Below are positions 1-13,711 of a stretch of 64,000 nt of DNA, piece by piece (positions within the stretch are counted from its first letter, which is position 1; each line of letters begins with the position of its first letter). The position numbers and the translations under genes were made by a program. This DNA comes from Salinicoccus cyprini (GTDB lineage: Bacteria > Bacillota > Bacilli > Staphylococcales > Salinicoccaceae). The stretch lies in NCBI RefSeq assembly GCF_007713705.1, contig NZ_VMSJ01000003.1:62001-126000 (forward strand). Reading direction: 5' to 3'. The notes beneath the pieces were generated by a model. That model worked only from the letters and a program-made list of their open reading frames with translations, searched no databases and had not been told where the DNA came from.

Positions 1-557
1 GAAAAATCGAATGATCCGTCGTTCTCCACCATATAGTTCTGCTCAAGTATGTGGGAGAGGTACAGAGGGGATTCGGCGGCAATCCTTTCAGGATCGGTCT
101 CACCTTCCACAGATGGGTTCAGTCCAAGGTTGCTGAATGCGTTATTGCTGGCCATCTCCTCTTCCGACATCGCCTCTATCTCTTCCACCGTATAGGCGCG
201 GCCGAGATATCCCCGGATCATCTCTTCGGTGAACACCTGCCCTTCCCTGAATACATATTCTTCGGGGCTGAATGATTCGCGGCTCAGCTCGAACAGACCT
301 TTTTCAAACGCTTCGATGTTGTAGCTCGATACCATATTGGAGCTTGTCAGTCCCCGTGAAGGAGAAAGTTCATAGGGAATGACAGTGCGGTAGTATTCGT
401 CTCCACTGCTCGTGGTTGCCGTCTCCTCCTGCTCCTCTGCAGGCAATGTACTTACTTCTCCTTCATTTGCCGCCTCATTCTGTTCGGGTGTCTCCTCGGG
501 GCTGCATGCTGCGAGGAAGACTGACAGAAACAGAAAAGATATTATATACTTCTTCAT
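1..557 (-). CDS. camS: CamS-type sex pheromone lipoprotein, N-terminal part
   Basis: This is the N-terminal part (about 185 residues) of a secreted lipoprotein; the rest lies beyond the left edge of the window. It starts at ATG 557 with a Lys-Lys N-terminus, a hydrophobic stretch and a lipobox (LAACS) near residue 18, followed by an acidic Glu/Thr-rich linker typical of surface lipoproteins. The CamS family takes its name from a cAM373-like pheromone peptide that can be released from the signal sequence; its cellular function is otherwise not settled. The stop of ligA lies two bases upstream of this start, and the order pcrB-pcrA-ligA-camS is the staphylococcal arrangement, which is the main support for the name. 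Confidence 0.85.
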   Translation of the reverse strand, partial: MKKYIISFLFLSVFLAACSPEETPEQNEAANEGEVSTLPAEEQEETATTSSGDEYYRTVIPYELSPSRGLTSSNMVSSYNIEAFEKGLFELSRESFSPEEYVFREGQVFTEEMIRGYLGRAYTVEEIEAMSEEEMASNNAFSNLGLNPSVEGETDPERIAAESPLYLSHILEQNYMVENDGSFDF

Positions 558-559
558 GA

Positions 560-4707
<4,148 letters not shown>

Positions 4708-4722
4708 AATCAAAACTCCAAT

Positions 4723-5391
4723 TTATTTAATGATTGTACGCAATGCTTTTTTTACACTGTCATAGATGATGTTGCCGACAACGATGGTATCGGCATACTG
4801 CGCCATTTCCTTTGCTTCCTCTTTCGAGGTGATGCCACCGCCATAGATGACATGCGATTGCGACACGTTCTCTTGTACCGTCCGCATCACTTCCGGATCA
4901 CCATATGTGCCGCTGTACTCGATGTATATGTAAGGTGTCCGATAGAGCTTGTCCATCATGTTGATGTAGTGCGTCACCATTTCAGGCGCGACCACTTTCC
5001 CTTCGGCTTTTCTGAACGCCTTGCATTCCGGGTTCATAATGATATATGGCAGCAGGGAAACTTCATCATAGTCGAGCAGATGACCGTATTCCGCCAATGC
5101 TTCGAGCATCAATCCATGCTGCCATTTCATATCCGCCGTGTTGAACACAGCCGGGATGAAGTAGTGGTCGAACCCCGGCACGACCGCGTCGGTCGATGTG
5201 ATCTCAAGCGCAACCGGCACCGAGAAGCGGCGCACCCGCGCCATCAGGTTCAGAACGTTGTCCTCGGTAATATCATCCGTCCCCCCGATGATGATGGCAT
5301 CCGTCTCAGATTCGCAGATTGCGGCCAGGTCCTGGTCACTGATTTCCTTCGCCGGATCCAACTTGAATACATGTTTGCAATCTTTAAGCAT
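4723..5391 (-). CDS. pcrB: Heptaprenylglyceryl phosphate synthase PcrB
   Basis: TIM-barrel prenyltransferase of 222 residues. In Firmicutes this family joins heptaprenyl diphosphate to glycerol-1-phosphate, giving an archaeal-type ether lipid precursor. Visible family features are the phosphate-binding loop IIGGTDD near residue 33, the YIEYSGTYGD segment and the terminal VYGGGITS and VVGNIIYD loops. The start chosen is ATG 5391 because a GGGAG lies 8 bases before it; the ATG five codons upstream has no ribosome-binding site. Only 15 bases separate it from pcrA, so it probably opens the pcrB-pcrA-ligA-camS operon. Confidence 0.93.
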   Translation of the reverse strand: MLKDCKHVFKLDPAKEISDQDLAAICESETDAIIIGGTDDITEDNVLNLMARVRRFSVPVALEITSTDAVVPGFDHYFIPAVFNTADMKWQHGLMLEALAEYGHLLDYDEVSLLPYIIMNPECKAFRKAEGKVVAPEMVTHYINMMDKLYRTPYIYIEYSGTYGDPEVMRTVQENVSQSHVIYGGGITSKEEAKEMAQYADTIVVGNIIYDSVKKALRTIIK

Positions 5392-5489
5392 ATATAAAAC
5401 TCCCATCAGAATTCATAAGGATATTATAGCATTTTTAGACCCGAACTGTTTTATTATATGTGATTTGCAGATGGCAAAAATACAAAAAA

Positions 5490-5511
5490 CCGACCGGCTC
5501 ATGCCGGTCGG
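5490..5511 (-). terminator. Rho-independent terminator after the D,D-carboxypeptidase gene
   Basis: A perfect 9-bp stem (CCGACCGGC with its complement) and a 4-base loop is followed, in leftward reading, by a run of six T. It begins 6 bases past the stop at 5518 and so ends the lipoprotein transcript before pcrB. Confidence 0.9.
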
Positions 5512-5517
5512 TCCGTA

Positions 5518-6201
5518 CTAGTCGATGCCCAGGTATTCCTCCAGGGTCAGTCCGCTTTCATATATGGCTTCCGCTTCCTCACCGACATATCTCAAGTGCC
5601 ATGGTTCATACATGTACCCGGTGATGTCCTCCTTGCCTTCAAGGTAGCGGATGATGAATCCATATTCATGCGCGACATCCTTCATCCACTGGAATTCAGG
5701 CGTGTCGCCGAATGATACTTTCAGCGTGGTTGCACTGTCTGCCGATCCCACATCAATCGCAAGCCCAGTCTGGTGCTCGGAGTGGCCCGGCTTTGCACTG
5801 TACTGGTCAGCAGCTTCCTGCCCATCCCGTGCAACGTAGTTGCTATAGAGCTGGGCCTGGTAGTCATACGACCTGAAGTCACTGACAAGGACGAAATCAA
5901 GTCCACGTGCCGCCCCGTCCTGGAACATCTGCTGATAGGCTGCGACGACTTCCGGCTGCAGGCCCGGTGCATAGTCCGGCGGCAGGGAAATCTCCTTATT
6001 GACGATGAGGATGCCGTCCACATAGGTGACCCCATCAATCACTTCAACATTCGGCAGCGCTTCGAGGTTGCCGATCTGTGCCGGCTCATAAGTTCTTTCA
6101 AAATTCTCATGCAGCGCCATCTGCTCTTCGCTCAGCGTCACACCACAGCCCGCCATCAGCAGCAGGGCCAACAGCATACCCGCTTTCACACTTCTAATCA
6201 T
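5518..6201 (-). CDS. D-Ala-D-Ala carboxypeptidase lipoprotein (M15B, VanY-like)
   Basis: Secreted lipoprotein of 227 residues with a lipobox (LLMAGC) at about residue 18. The catalytic domain is of the VanY/LdcB M15 type, which trims D-Ala from peptidoglycan stems. The zinc motif is seen as SEHQTGLAIDVG (His and Asp ligands) and the second part as EPWHLRYVG, with the third His ligand. The ATG at 6201 is preferred over an upstream in-frame TTG because GGAG is 7 bases upstream. It is a single-gene unit with its own terminator. In Staphylococcus relatives of this enzyme are involved in wall turnover; vancomycin resistance cannot be inferred from the gene alone. Confidence 0.9.
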   Translation of the reverse strand: MIRSVKAGMLLALLLMAGCGVTLSEEQMALHENFERTYEPAQIGNLEALPNVEVIDGVTYVDGILIVNKEISLPPDYAPGLQPEVVAAYQQMFQDGAARGLDFVLVSDFRSYDYQAQLYSNYVARDGQEAADQYSAKPGHSEHQTGLAIDVGSADSATTLKVSFGDTPEFQWMKDVAHEYGFIIRYLEGKEDITGYMYEPWHLRYVGEEAEAIYESGLTLEEYLGID

Positions 6202-6270
6202 CAAACCGCTCCTTTGGCAATCGGTAGTTTCATCTTACCATATCTCCGCCGGATGTCTAAGAGCATACTG

Positions 6271-7566
6271 CTATTCGAGGCCTGCTCTTCTGAAGATGAT
6301 GTCCACACGCTTCAGGTGATGGGTCTCATCAAAACAGTCATCGATCTCCGCTTCCGTCAGCAGCTCCTGGATGCGGTCGTCCTGCTCTACAAGTTCACGG
6401 AAAGGCACTTTCGTCTCCCATGATTCCATCGCTTTCGGCTGGACGAGATCATAGGCTTCCTCACGGACCAGACCTTTGTCGATCAGTGTCAGCATGACAC
6501 GCTGTGAATAGACCAGTCCGAATGTCTTATCGATGTTCGCCTTCATGTTATCTTCGAATACCGTCAGATTTCTGATGATGCCAGTGAACCGGCTCATCAT
6601 ATAGTCGAGCGCGATGGTCACGTCAGGCAGCATGATCCGCTCTGCTGAGGAGTGCGAAATATCGCGTTCATGCCAGAGCGGCACGTTTTCGTAGGCAGTC
6701 GTAATATAGCCGCGGATGACACGGGAGAGCCCCGTGACATTCTCGCTGCCGATCGGATTGCGTTTGTGCGGCATGGCACTGGAGCCTTTCTGGCCCTTGC
6801 CGAACGCCTCTTCCACTTCTCTCGTCTCGGTCTTCTGCAGCCCACGCACTTCCACCGCAAATTTCTCGATGGACGTCGCGATCAGGCCGAGTGTCGCTAT
6901 GTAGTAGGCATGGCGGTCGCGCTGCAATGTCTGTGTGGACACTTCGGCTGTACCGAGGCCAAGATGCTCGCAGACGTAGCTTTCCACTTCAGGCGGGATG
7001 TTGGCGAATGTGCCGACGGCCCCACTCATCTTGCCTACTTCGATTTCTTTCCTGACGTTTTTGAAACGTTCAAGATTCCGCTTCATCTCCATGTACCACA
7101 ATGCCATCTTAATGCCGAATGTGGTCGGCTCGGCATGTACACCATGGGTACGTCCCATCATCAGCGTCGTCTTATGTTCGCGTGCCTTGTCGGCCAGCAC
7201 TTCGATGAATTTCTCAAGATCCTCTTCAAGCAGTTCATTTGCCTGTTTGATCATATAGCTTTGCGCCGTGTCGACAACATCCGTCGATGTCAGTCCGTAG
7301 TGCACCCACTTCTTCTCATCACCGAGCGTCTCCGATACCTGACGTGTGAAAGCAACAACGTCATGGCGCGTCTCGGCTTCTATCTCCTTGATGCGGTCCA
7401 CATCAATCTTTGCATTCGGACGAATCCTCTTCACTTCGTCCATTGGAATATAGCCGAGTTCCGCCCACGCTTCAGAAGTGAGGATCTCAACCTCCAGCCA
7501 GGCTTTGAATCTGTTTTCTTCCGTCCATATCCGGGACATTTCCTCACGGGAATAACGAGAAATCAT
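6271..7566 (-). CDS. purB: Adenylosuccinate lyase PurB
   Basis: Full-length (431 residues) enzyme of the fumarase/aspartase superfamily that acts twice in purine synthesis: on SAICAR and on adenylosuccinate. The superfamily signature [11 protein letters not shown] is present near residue 263, and the TSTDVVDT and GRTHG substrate loops are seen at about residues 87-94 and 139-143. Start ATG 7566 has a GGAG about 9 bases upstream. It has its own promoter region with a PurR-type paired operator. Here it stands alone, away from the other pur genes, as is usual in staphylococci. Confidence 0.97.
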   Translation of the reverse strand: MISRYSREEMSRIWTEENRFKAWLEVEILTSEAWAELGYIPMDEVKRIRPNAKIDVDRIKEIEAETRHDVVAFTRQVSETLGDEKKWVHYGLTSTDVVDTAQSYMIKQANELLEEDLEKFIEVLADKAREHKTTLMMGRTHGVHAEPTTFGIKMALWYMEMKRNLERFKNVRKEIEVGKMSGAVGTFANIPPEVESYVCEHLGLGTAEVSTQTLQRDRHAYYIATLGLIATSIEKFAVEVRGLQKTETREVEEAFGKGQKGSSAMPHKRNPIGSENVTGLSRVIRGYITTAYENVPLWHERDISHSSAERIMLPDVTIALDYMMSRFTGIIRNLTVFEDNMKANIDKTFGLVYSQRVMLTLIDKGLVREEAYDLVQPKAMESWETKVPFRELVEQDDRIQELLTEAEIDDCFDETHHLKRVDIIFRRAGLE

Positions 7567-7596
7567 GCATACACGCTCCTTAGTCTTATTTCTTTT

Positions 7597-7661
7597 CCAT
7601 TATAACAAATCATATTAAAAAACGAACATTTTTTTATAATAAAATGAAAATGTTCGATAAA
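7597..7661 (-). promoter_or_regulatory. purB promoter with inverted pair of PurR boxes
   Basis: Two 13-bp sites facing each other lie upstream of purB: AAAAACGAACATT at 7618-7630 and, on the other strand, TTTATCGAACATT at 7649-7661. They match the known PurBox pattern AWWWCCGAACWWT at 12 and 11 of 13 positions and are 18 bp apart. A TATAAT -10 box (minus strand) lies at 7599-7604, so the nearer box covers the -35 region. This is the layout expected for PurR control with release by PRPP. The site match is read directly; regulation is inferred. Confidence 0.75.
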
Positions 7662-7674
7662 AAAGACGGATAGC

Positions 7675-7872
7675 TTAATTATCCGCCTCAGTTTCAATTC
7701 TTTTTCCTTCAAATACTATTTCCTGGTGATCGACAACACGCTCTCCATCCCTTTCGATGAAGACCGGCTGCTCCGTGCGCCTGACCGGCTGGTAGCCGGC
7801 CTCGCGCATCCGCGCGAGACACTCACCCAGTGATTCATTCTCCGCCACTTTAAACTTTTTCTTTTTCGGCAT
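7675..7872 (-). CDS. NETI-motif small protein
   Basis: Basic small protein of 65 residues starting MPKKKKFKV. It belongs to the short conserved Firmicutes family called NETI after its motif; here the motif reads NESL ([10 protein letters not shown]), followed by the conserved [19 protein letters not shown] region. No enzymatic function is known. An upstream in-frame ATG at 7881 exists, but family members begin at the MxKKKKF position. It overlaps the end of the DUF2179 gene by 23 bases, so the two are translationally linked, as they are next to purB in other staphylococci. Confidence 0.85.
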   Translation of the reverse strand: MPKKKKFKVAENESLGECLARMREAGYQPVRRTEQPVFIERDGERVVDHQEIVFEGKRIETEADN

Positions 7873-8494
7873 TTCTTTCATCTTCCATTTCCCTTGCTTC
7901 AGAAATTTCTTCCAGTACTTCCTCTACATTTTCAGGCTGGTAGTTTTTGAGACGTTTGCGTTTGACGCCCTTCGTCCAGAACCCACCATTGATGTTTTTA
8001 GGTTCATGTGTAATGATGAACGCTTTCTCATCCAGTTCCTTGATGGTGTCGATCAGTTTGCGCTCATACTTTCTTGGTGTCAGTATCTGCATGGTTGTTC
8101 GCTCGCCGTCACGGCCGTACTGATAGCCGTGCGTGACGCCATAGCCGAGGTCCCGGATGTTTGTCGGGAGGTCCTTGTCCTTCTGGGAAGTGATGACATT
8201 GACCACAAGATATCCGAGTGCCAGTTTCTCTTCTATTTTGAGGCCGACCAGTATGCCGGCACCGAAACCGAGTGCATATGCGACGACGTTCTGGAACTGG
8301 TCGAGGTTTTCAAGTACCAGACCCAGTCCGATGACGTAGACGAACGTTTCAAGGATACTGAATGCTGCTGCTGTGTAGCGATACCCTTTTAATGTAGAGA
8401 TGGTACGCATCGTAAGGAAGCTGACATATACGATGTTCACTATGAAGATGACCAGTACCATCAGCCAGGGGTTTTGTGATATGGCTGTTATCAT
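7850..8494 (-). CDS. DUF2179/UPF0316 membrane protein (YebE-like)
   Basis: Integral membrane protein of 214 residues with three N-terminal hydrophobic segments (about residues 10-30, 38-60 and 68-88), followed by a cytoplasmic DUF2179 domain (about 120-175, [16 protein letters not shown]) and a highly charged tail. DUF2179 domains occur in several membrane proteins and are thought to bind a ligand. The start MITAIS has an AGGAAAGG about 9 bases upstream. It overlaps the NETI gene downstream. Confidence 0.85.
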   Translation of the reverse strand: MITAISQNPWLMVLVIFIVNIVYVSFLTMRTISTLKGYRYTAAAFSILETFVYVIGLGLVLENLDQFQNVVAYALGFGAGILVGLKIEEKLALGYLVVNVITSQKDKDLPTNIRDLGYGVTHGYQYGRDGERTTMQILTPRKYERKLIDTIKELDEKAFIITHEPKNINGGFWTKGVKRKRLKNYQPENVEEVLEEISEAREMEDERNAEKEKV

Positions 8495-8540
8495 TCCATT
8501 CTACCTTTCCTGAGTGAGTATATCTTTTCCATTTCCTAAA

Positions 8541-9386
8541 TTACTGCTCTTCCTGCTTCTCTTCATAGGCAGGCTTGTTGTAGCGGTTGTAGGGCTGGTC
8601 CCGCTTGTGCTGTGTCTTCTTATACCATTTTATGATCGTGTCATAGTCTTCTTCAGAAACTTCCTTGCCTTCAAGGAAATCATCGATGGCATTGTAGCTG
8701 ACGCCGAGTGCCTCCTCATCGCTGATGAGCGGCCTGTCGTCCTCGAGATCCGCTGTCGGCACTTTATTGGCCAGGTGATCCGGTGCCCCGAGGTGATCGA
8801 GCAGCATTCTGCCCTGACGCTTGTTCAGTCCGAACAGAGGAATCAGATCGGCTGCACCGTCGCCGAATTTCGTATAGAATCCGGTGATCGCTTCCGCCGG
8901 ATGGTCGGTCCCAAGAACGACACCCCCCGTGGAAGCAGCCACCGCATACTGGGCCTTCATCCTTTCACGTGCCTTTTCATTGCCTTCGACGAAGTCGCTC
9001 AGTACATATCCTGCTTCCTTGAGCGACGCCACACTGCGCTCGACGTTCGGGCGGATATTGATGGTCGCGGTATGTGTCGGCTGGATGTACTCGATCGCAT
9101 CCAGTGCATCCTGCTCATCATTCTGCTCGCCGTACGGCAGGCGCAGTGCATGGAATTCATAGCCGGCACCGGTCTCCGCGTTCAGCTCATCGACAGCCAT
9201 CTGGGTGAGCTTGCCGAGCAGGGTGGAGTCCTGGCCGCCGGAGATGCCGAGCACGAATGACTTGATGAATGTATAGTTCTTTACGTAGTCCTTCATGAAA
9301 TCGATGATTTCCCTGACTTCCGCTGCAGGATCGATTTCAGGCTTTACATGGAATTCCTTCAGAATCTCTGCTTGCAATGGTTTCAT
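8541..9386 (-). CDS. nadE: Ammonia-dependent NAD+ synthetase NadE
   Basis: 281-residue enzyme that amidates nicotinic acid adenine dinucleotide to NAD+, using ATP and ammonia. The ATP-pyrophosphatase P-loop SGGQDSTL is at about residue 49, and the GTDHPAEA loop is at about residue 160. There is no glutaminase domain, so it belongs to the short ammonia-dependent type. It is 6 bases downstream of pncB and forms a salvage pair with it. Confidence 0.96.
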   Translation of the reverse strand: MKPLQAEILKEFHVKPEIDPAAEVREIIDFMKDYVKNYTFIKSFVLGISGGQDSTLLGKLTQMAVDELNAETGAGYEFHALRLPYGEQNDEQDALDAIEYIQPTHTATINIRPNVERSVASLKEAGYVLSDFVEGNEKARERMKAQYAVAASTGGVVLGTDHPAEAITGFYTKFGDGAADLIPLFGLNKRQGRMLLDHLGAPDHLANKVPTADLEDDRPLISDEEALGVSYNAIDDFLEGKEVSEEDYDTIIKWYKKTQHKRDQPYNRYNKPAYEEKQEEQ

Positions 9387-9392
9387 GTCATA

Positions 9393-10844
9393 TCACTCCA
9401 ATGTTTTATTACTTGCTTCTTCAATCAGGTCCTGCTTGATCTGCCACAATGCTTTCGAGAGGTCGACCGGGTACTCCTCAGGATTCAGGAAACGCTTGTA
9501 CTCTTCCCATAGCAGGGTGAGCCCCTGTTCATGTCGCTGCTTCATCCTGCCGGTGGTCTCCATTTCATAGACGCATTCTCCATCAACGAAGATATCCTTC
9601 ATCAGCTCCACGGTATCATAGGAGCGGATGAGCTTCCGTTTCATCGGGTGGATCGGATGGAACATGAGCAACGGCGCATCCTCCTCTATCTCTTCCCCAA
9701 AATGTGTAATATATTCACCTTCCGACATGCCTGTGTTCCGGTTGATGATGCGATGGATATTCTTTTTGCCGGGCGTCGTCACCTTTTCCGGATTGCCGGA
9801 TATTTTGATGCGGTTCTCAAGTTCCCCTGCTTCATTTTCGATGGCCACAAGCTTATACACGGCACCGAGCGCAGGCTGGTCGTAGGCCGTAATCAGCTTG
9901 GTACCGATGCCCCAGCTGTCGACTTTGGCACCCTGGGACAGAAGGGAGAGTATCGTCACTTCGTCCAGATCATTCGAGACGATGATCTTCGCATCCGGGA
10001 ACCCGGCTGCATCGAGCATCTTCCTTGCCTCCTTCGACAGATAGGCGATATCACCCGAGTCGAGCCGTATGCCGATGAAGTTGATCCTGTCGCCATATTC
10101 ACGAGCCACCTTGATGGCATTCGGCACACCGGATTTCAATGTATCGAAAGTATCCACCAGGAAGACGCAGTTCTGATGGGTGTCGGCATAGGCCCTGAAG
10201 GCCTCGTAGTCGTCCCCATATGCCTGGACCATCGCATGGGCGTGTGTACCGCTCGCCTCAAGACCGAACAGCTTCGCAGCCCTGACATTGCTCGTACCGT
10301 CGAATCCGCCGATGATTGCAGCACGCGCCCCCCAGAGGGCGGCGTCGAACTCATGGGCGCGGCGTGTACCGAACTCCATCAGTGTCCCTTCGGGGACGAT
10401 CTGCCTGATTCTGCTCGCCTTTGTGGCAATGAGCGTCTGGAAATTGACGATGTTGAGCAGAGCCGTCTCCACGAGCTGCGCCTCGATGATCGGTGCCTCC
10501 ACCTGGACGAGCGGCATGTTGGCGAAGACGATTTCGCCTTCCTCCACCGCACGCACTTTGCCGGTAAAGCGCAGATCCCGAAGATATGAAAGGAAGTCCT
10601 CATCATATCCGATCGACCGCAGGTATTCGATATCGGAGTCCGAGAACCTGAAATTTTCGAGGAAATTGATGATGCGCTCAAGACCGGCGAATACGGCATA
10701 TCCATTGCCGAACGGCATGTTCCTGAAATAGAGATCGAATACTGCCGTGCGATCTGCGAGACCTTGTTCCAGATAGGTTTTAGCCATATTGATCTGGTAA
10801 AGATCGGTGTGCAGCATAAAACTGTCATCTTCAAATTGATACAT
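9393..10844 (-). CDS. pncB: Nicotinate phosphoribosyltransferase PncB
   Basis: 483-residue enzyme that joins nicotinate to PRPP in the first step of NAD salvage. The family hallmark GTRRAHEFDAALWGARAA is present, as are the DTFDTL and RLDSGDIAYLS substrate loops. The reading frame extends upstream to 10916, but the start MYQFEDDS at 10844 is preferred because a strong GGAGGG lies 10 bases before it. It is co-transcribed with nadE; the nicotinamidase-like gene that would feed it is nearby on the other strand. Confidence 0.95.
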   Translation of the reverse strand: MYQFEDDSFMLHTDLYQINMAKTYLEQGLADRTAVFDLYFRNMPFGNGYAVFAGLERIINFLENFRFSDSDIEYLRSIGYDEDFLSYLRDLRFTGKVRAVEEGEIVFANMPLVQVEAPIIEAQLVETALLNIVNFQTLIATKASRIRQIVPEGTLMEFGTRRAHEFDAALWGARAAIIGGFDGTSNVRAAKLFGLEASGTHAHAMVQAYGDDYEAFRAYADTHQNCVFLVDTFDTLKSGVPNAIKVAREYGDRINFIGIRLDSGDIAYLSKEARKMLDAAGFPDAKIIVSNDLDEVTILSLLSQGAKVDSWGIGTKLITAYDQPALGAVYKLVAIENEAGELENRIKISGNPEKVTTPGKKNIHRIINRNTGMSEGEYITHFGEEIEEDAPLLMFHPIHPMKRKLIRSYDTVELMKDIFVDGECVYEMETTGRMKQRHEQGLTLLWEEYKRFLNPEEYPVDLSKALWQIKQDLIEEASNKTLE

Positions 10845-10936
10845 TTGTTCCAGTCCCTCCATGAAGTGCTGTAAATCAGTTATAATCATTCTAACACAAC
10901 CATTTTTCATCAACATAATATAACAGGAGGATTATC

Positions 10937-12118
10937 ATGAAATTCGAGAGTTTCAGGGCGCGTTTTATCGTCCTATCCCTCATTGTCTGCATATCCGGCT
11001 TCTCACAGGGGATGCTTCTCCCCCTCATCTCCTTCATCTTCGAAAACCGGGAAATACACGCGACAATCAACGGGCTGCATGCCTCAGGGCTCTACATAGG
11101 GGTGCTTGCATCCGCCCTTTTCATAGAAGGACCTTTAAGAAAATATGGATTCAGACCGATGATCATCGCCGGCGGCATCATCGTCGGCATCTGCCTGTTC
11201 CTGTTTCCGGTGCTTGATTCCATCTGGATATGGTTTCTGCTGCGCCTGCTCGTCGGCATCGGCGACAATGTACTCCACTTCAGCACCCAGACATGGCTGA
11301 CCCAGAGTACACCACAGCACAAGCTTGGCAAGGTCATCGCATTCTATGGCCTGTTCTTTTCGCTCGGCTTCATGATCGGACCGAAAGTCAGCGAGCTCGT
11401 CACCATCTGGGAGCCGCTGCCGTTTCTTGTCTCAGGTGTGCTCACCATGATCGGCTGGCCGCTCATCTTCCTCTTGAAGGGAGCTGAAAATGCAAAACCG
11501 ATCGAATCCGGCGTGCCGGTGACGGTCTTCAACACCTTCAAGAACTTCAAGGCTGTCCTCAGAACCAGCTGGATCGCTTTTCTGTTCCCGCTGCTTTTCG
11601 GCATCTTCGAGGCTTCCCTGAACAGCAACTTCCCGGTATTTGCCATCCGCAACAATTTTGAACTGTCCGATATTACATGGATTCTGCCGGCATTCAGCTT
11701 CGGAGCCATACTGCTGCAGGTGCCGATCGGTTCGCTTGGTGACAGGATCGGACGCAGCAGGCTCATCTCGGTGCTCCTCGGTCTTGGTGCCGTCACCTTC
11801 TTCTTCATGGAAGTGTTCAACAGCTCATTCATCATGCTGCTCCTGCTGTTTACACTGGCCGGTGTATTTGTCGGCTCGATGTACTCCCTCGGCATCAGCT
11901 ACATGACCGATATTACGCCGAAGTTCAATCTGCCCGCCGGAAATCTGATGGCAGGCATCATGTTCAGCCTCGGCAGCATCACCGGTCCCGTCATCGGCGG
12001 GTACATCATTACAGCGACAGATGGGGCATACTATTTCAGCTTCTTCACCATCGCCATCATCGTGATTCTCATATTGAACATTTTGTTTATGGTCAGACGC
12101 GGGACTGTGGCACAATAG
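10937..12118 (+). CDS. MFS transporter
   Basis: Major facilitator superfamily carrier of 393 residues with about 12 hydrophobic helices and the typical A-motif relic between helices 2 and 3 (GPLRKYGFRP) and GDRIGRSR between helices 8 and 9. Start ATG 10937 has AGGAGG just upstream. It is divergent from pncB and followed 41 bases later by the nicotinamidase-like gene. A carrier for a pyridine or a drug would both be plausible; the substrate cannot be told from sequence. Confidence 0.85.
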   Translation: MKFESFRARFIVLSLIVCISGFSQGMLLPLISFIFENREIHATINGLHASGLYIGVLASALFIEGPLRKYGFRPMIIAGGIIVGICLFLFPVLDSIWIWFLLRLLVGIGDNVLHFSTQTWLTQSTPQHKLGKVIAFYGLFFSLGFMIGPKVSELVTIWEPLPFLVSGVLTMIGWPLIFLLKGAENAKPIESGVPVTVFNTFKNFKAVLRTSWIAFLFPLLFGIFEASLNSNFPVFAIRNNFELSDITWILPAFSFGAILLQVPIGSLGDRIGRSRLISVLLGLGAVTFFFMEVFNSSFIMLLLLFTLAGVFVGSMYSLGISYMTDITPKFNLPAGNLMAGIMFSLGSITGPVIGGYIITATDGAYYFSFFTIAIIVILILNILFMVRRGTVAQ

Positions 12119-12159
12119 AACCATGATCACCCATATCGGAAATCGAAGGAGGACAATGA

Positions 12160-12711
12160 ATGAACAATGCACTGCTTGTCATCGACTATTCATACGATTT
12201 TGCCGCACCGGAAGGCCGCCTGACTGCCGGAGAGGCCGCCCAGGCGATTGAAGCCGCCCTCGTCCAGAAGATCCGGACTTCATATGAGGCGGGTGTGCCC
12301 ATCTTCTTCATGATGGACCTTCATTTTGATGATGATGGACTGCATCCGGAATCAAAGCTGTTCCCGCCGCATAATATCGAAGGGACGGGCGGCCGTGAGC
12401 TGTATGGTGAAGTGCGTGAGGTCTATCAGCAGATCAAGGATCGACAAAACGTCTTTTTCATCGATAAGAGGCGCTACAGTTCTTTTGCCGGCACCCCGCT
12501 CAACCAGCTGCTGCTGGAAAGAAAGATTGACACTGTGACACTGACCGGTCTTGTGACCGACATCTGCATCATGCATACGGCAGTGGATGCCTATAATTTC
12601 GGCTATGACATCATCGTCCCGGCCTCCTGTGTGGCATCCTTCAATCCGCCGGCACACGAGATGGCCCTCGAACATTTCAAAAATGCCCTCGGCGCGACTG
12701 TAGAACCATAG
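12160..12711 (+). CDS. pncA: Isochorismatase-family cysteine hydrolase, probable nicotinamidase
   Basis: 183-residue member of the isochorismatase fold. The catalytic triad positions are visible: Asp in VIDYSYDF (about residue 9), a Lys near residue 102 (FIDKRRYSSF) and the nucleophile Cys in LVTDICIMHTA (about residue 133) with the preceding cis-peptide. Neighbouring pncB and nadE supply the next steps from nicotinamide to NAD, which favours nicotinamidase over other amidases of the family. Good GGAGG before the ATG. Confidence 0.85.
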   Translation: MNNALLVIDYSYDFAAPEGRLTAGEAAQAIEAALVQKIRTSYEAGVPIFFMMDLHFDDDGLHPESKLFPPHNIEGTGGRELYGEVREVYQQIKDRQNVFFIDKRRYSSFAGTPLNQLLLERKIDTVTLTGLVTDICIMHTAVDAYNFGYDIIVPASCVASFNPPAHEMALEHFKNALGATVEP

Positions 12712-12775
12712 AAGGATGCATACTTCAGTGATAAAATGGGAAAAGTAATATCATAATCAAAGGAGAATGAACATT

Positions 12776-13699
12776 ATGACTCAAACTAAAATTTTCGGCC
12801 ACCAGAATCCGGATACGGACACAATCACTTCAGCAATTGTTACGGCAGACATCGAGGAGCAGCTCGGCAATGATGCAGCCGCCTATCGCCTTGGTGAAAT
12901 CGGGGCCGAGACGGAATATGCGCTCAACCACTTCGGTGTGAAAGCCCCTGAACTGCTCGAGTCGCTTGAAGAGGGCGCCGAGGTCATCCTCGTCGACCAC
13001 AACGAATTCCAGCAGTCGGCGGAAAATATCGAAAAGGCGGATATCCTGAAAGTGTATGACCACCACAGGATCGCCAACTTCCAGACGGAATCCCCACTCT
13101 ACTATCGTGCGGAACCTGTCGGATGCACCGCAACCATCCTGAAGAAAGTATACGAGGAGAATGACCTGCTGATTTCACAGGAAATGGCCGGCCTCATGCT
13201 TTCCGCCATCATTTCCGATACACTGCTGTTCAAATCTCCGACAACAACGGAAGCTGACAGAACAGCTGCACAGGCACTCGCCGAGATGGCGGACATCGAA
13301 ATTGAGGGCTATGGCATCGAAATGCTGAAATCAGGTGCATCCACAAAGGACAAGACGGCTGATGCACTGATTACTGCAGATGCCAAATCCTTCGAGATGG
13401 GGCAGAGGACGACACGCATTGCACAGATCAATGTCATCGATGTAGATGAAGTATTCGACAGAAGAGATGAACTGGAAAACGCCATCAACAGACAGATTGA
13501 ACAGGAAGGCTATGACCTGTTTGTACTGGTTGTAACGGACATTCTGAATTCCAATTCAAGAATTCTCGCACTCGGAACAGAAGCACAGTCTGTGGAAAAG
13601 GCATTCGACGTTGCCCTGGATGAGAATTCAGCAATTCTTGAAGGTGTCGTTTCCCGCAAGAAGCAGGTTGTACCGCAGATCACTAAAGCATTGTCATAA
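12776..13699 (+). CDS. ppaC: Manganese-dependent inorganic pyrophosphatase PpaC
   Basis: Family II (DHH/DHHA2) pyrophosphatase of 307 residues that hydrolyses PPi and pulls biosynthetic reactions forward. Metal ligands are visible in HQNPDTDT near residue 7, the DHN loop near 74 and the DHHR box near 96; the substrate motif RKK is at the C-terminus (SRKKQV). An ATG at 12767 is in frame, but AGGAG at 12761-12765 abuts it and is 10 bases from the ATG at 12776, so the latter is used. Confidence 0.96.
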   Translation: MTQTKIFGHQNPDTDTITSAIVTADIEEQLGNDAAAYRLGEIGAETEYALNHFGVKAPELLESLEEGAEVILVDHNEFQQSAENIEKADILKVYDHHRIANFQTESPLYYRAEPVGCTATILKKVYEENDLLISQEMAGLMLSAIISDTLLFKSPTTTEADRTAAQALAEMADIEIEGYGIEMLKSGASTKDKTADALITADAKSFEMGQRTTRIAQINVIDVDEVFDRRDELENAINRQIEQEGYDLFVLVVTDILNSNSRILALGTEAQSVEKAFDVALDENSAILEGVVSRKKQVVPQITKALS

Positions 13700-13711
13700 G
13701 GAGGCAGAAAT

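Noticed and set aside
5518-6201. Vancomycin resistance gene vanY
   Set aside because: The domain is the same, but there is no van cluster; chromosomal D,D-carboxypeptidases of this type are widespread.
6652-7605. 317-codon frame antisense to purB, extending past its start
   Set aside because: His/Cys/Phe-rich shadow product; the purB operator lies at its end.
8514-9260. 248-codon rightward frame antisense to nadE
   Set aside because: Fully opposite a recognised gene with intact motifs; no independent signals.
9531-10589. 352-codon rightward frame antisense to pncB
   Set aside because: It lies inside a clear enzyme gene, has no ribosome-binding site, and its composition is that of a shadow frame.
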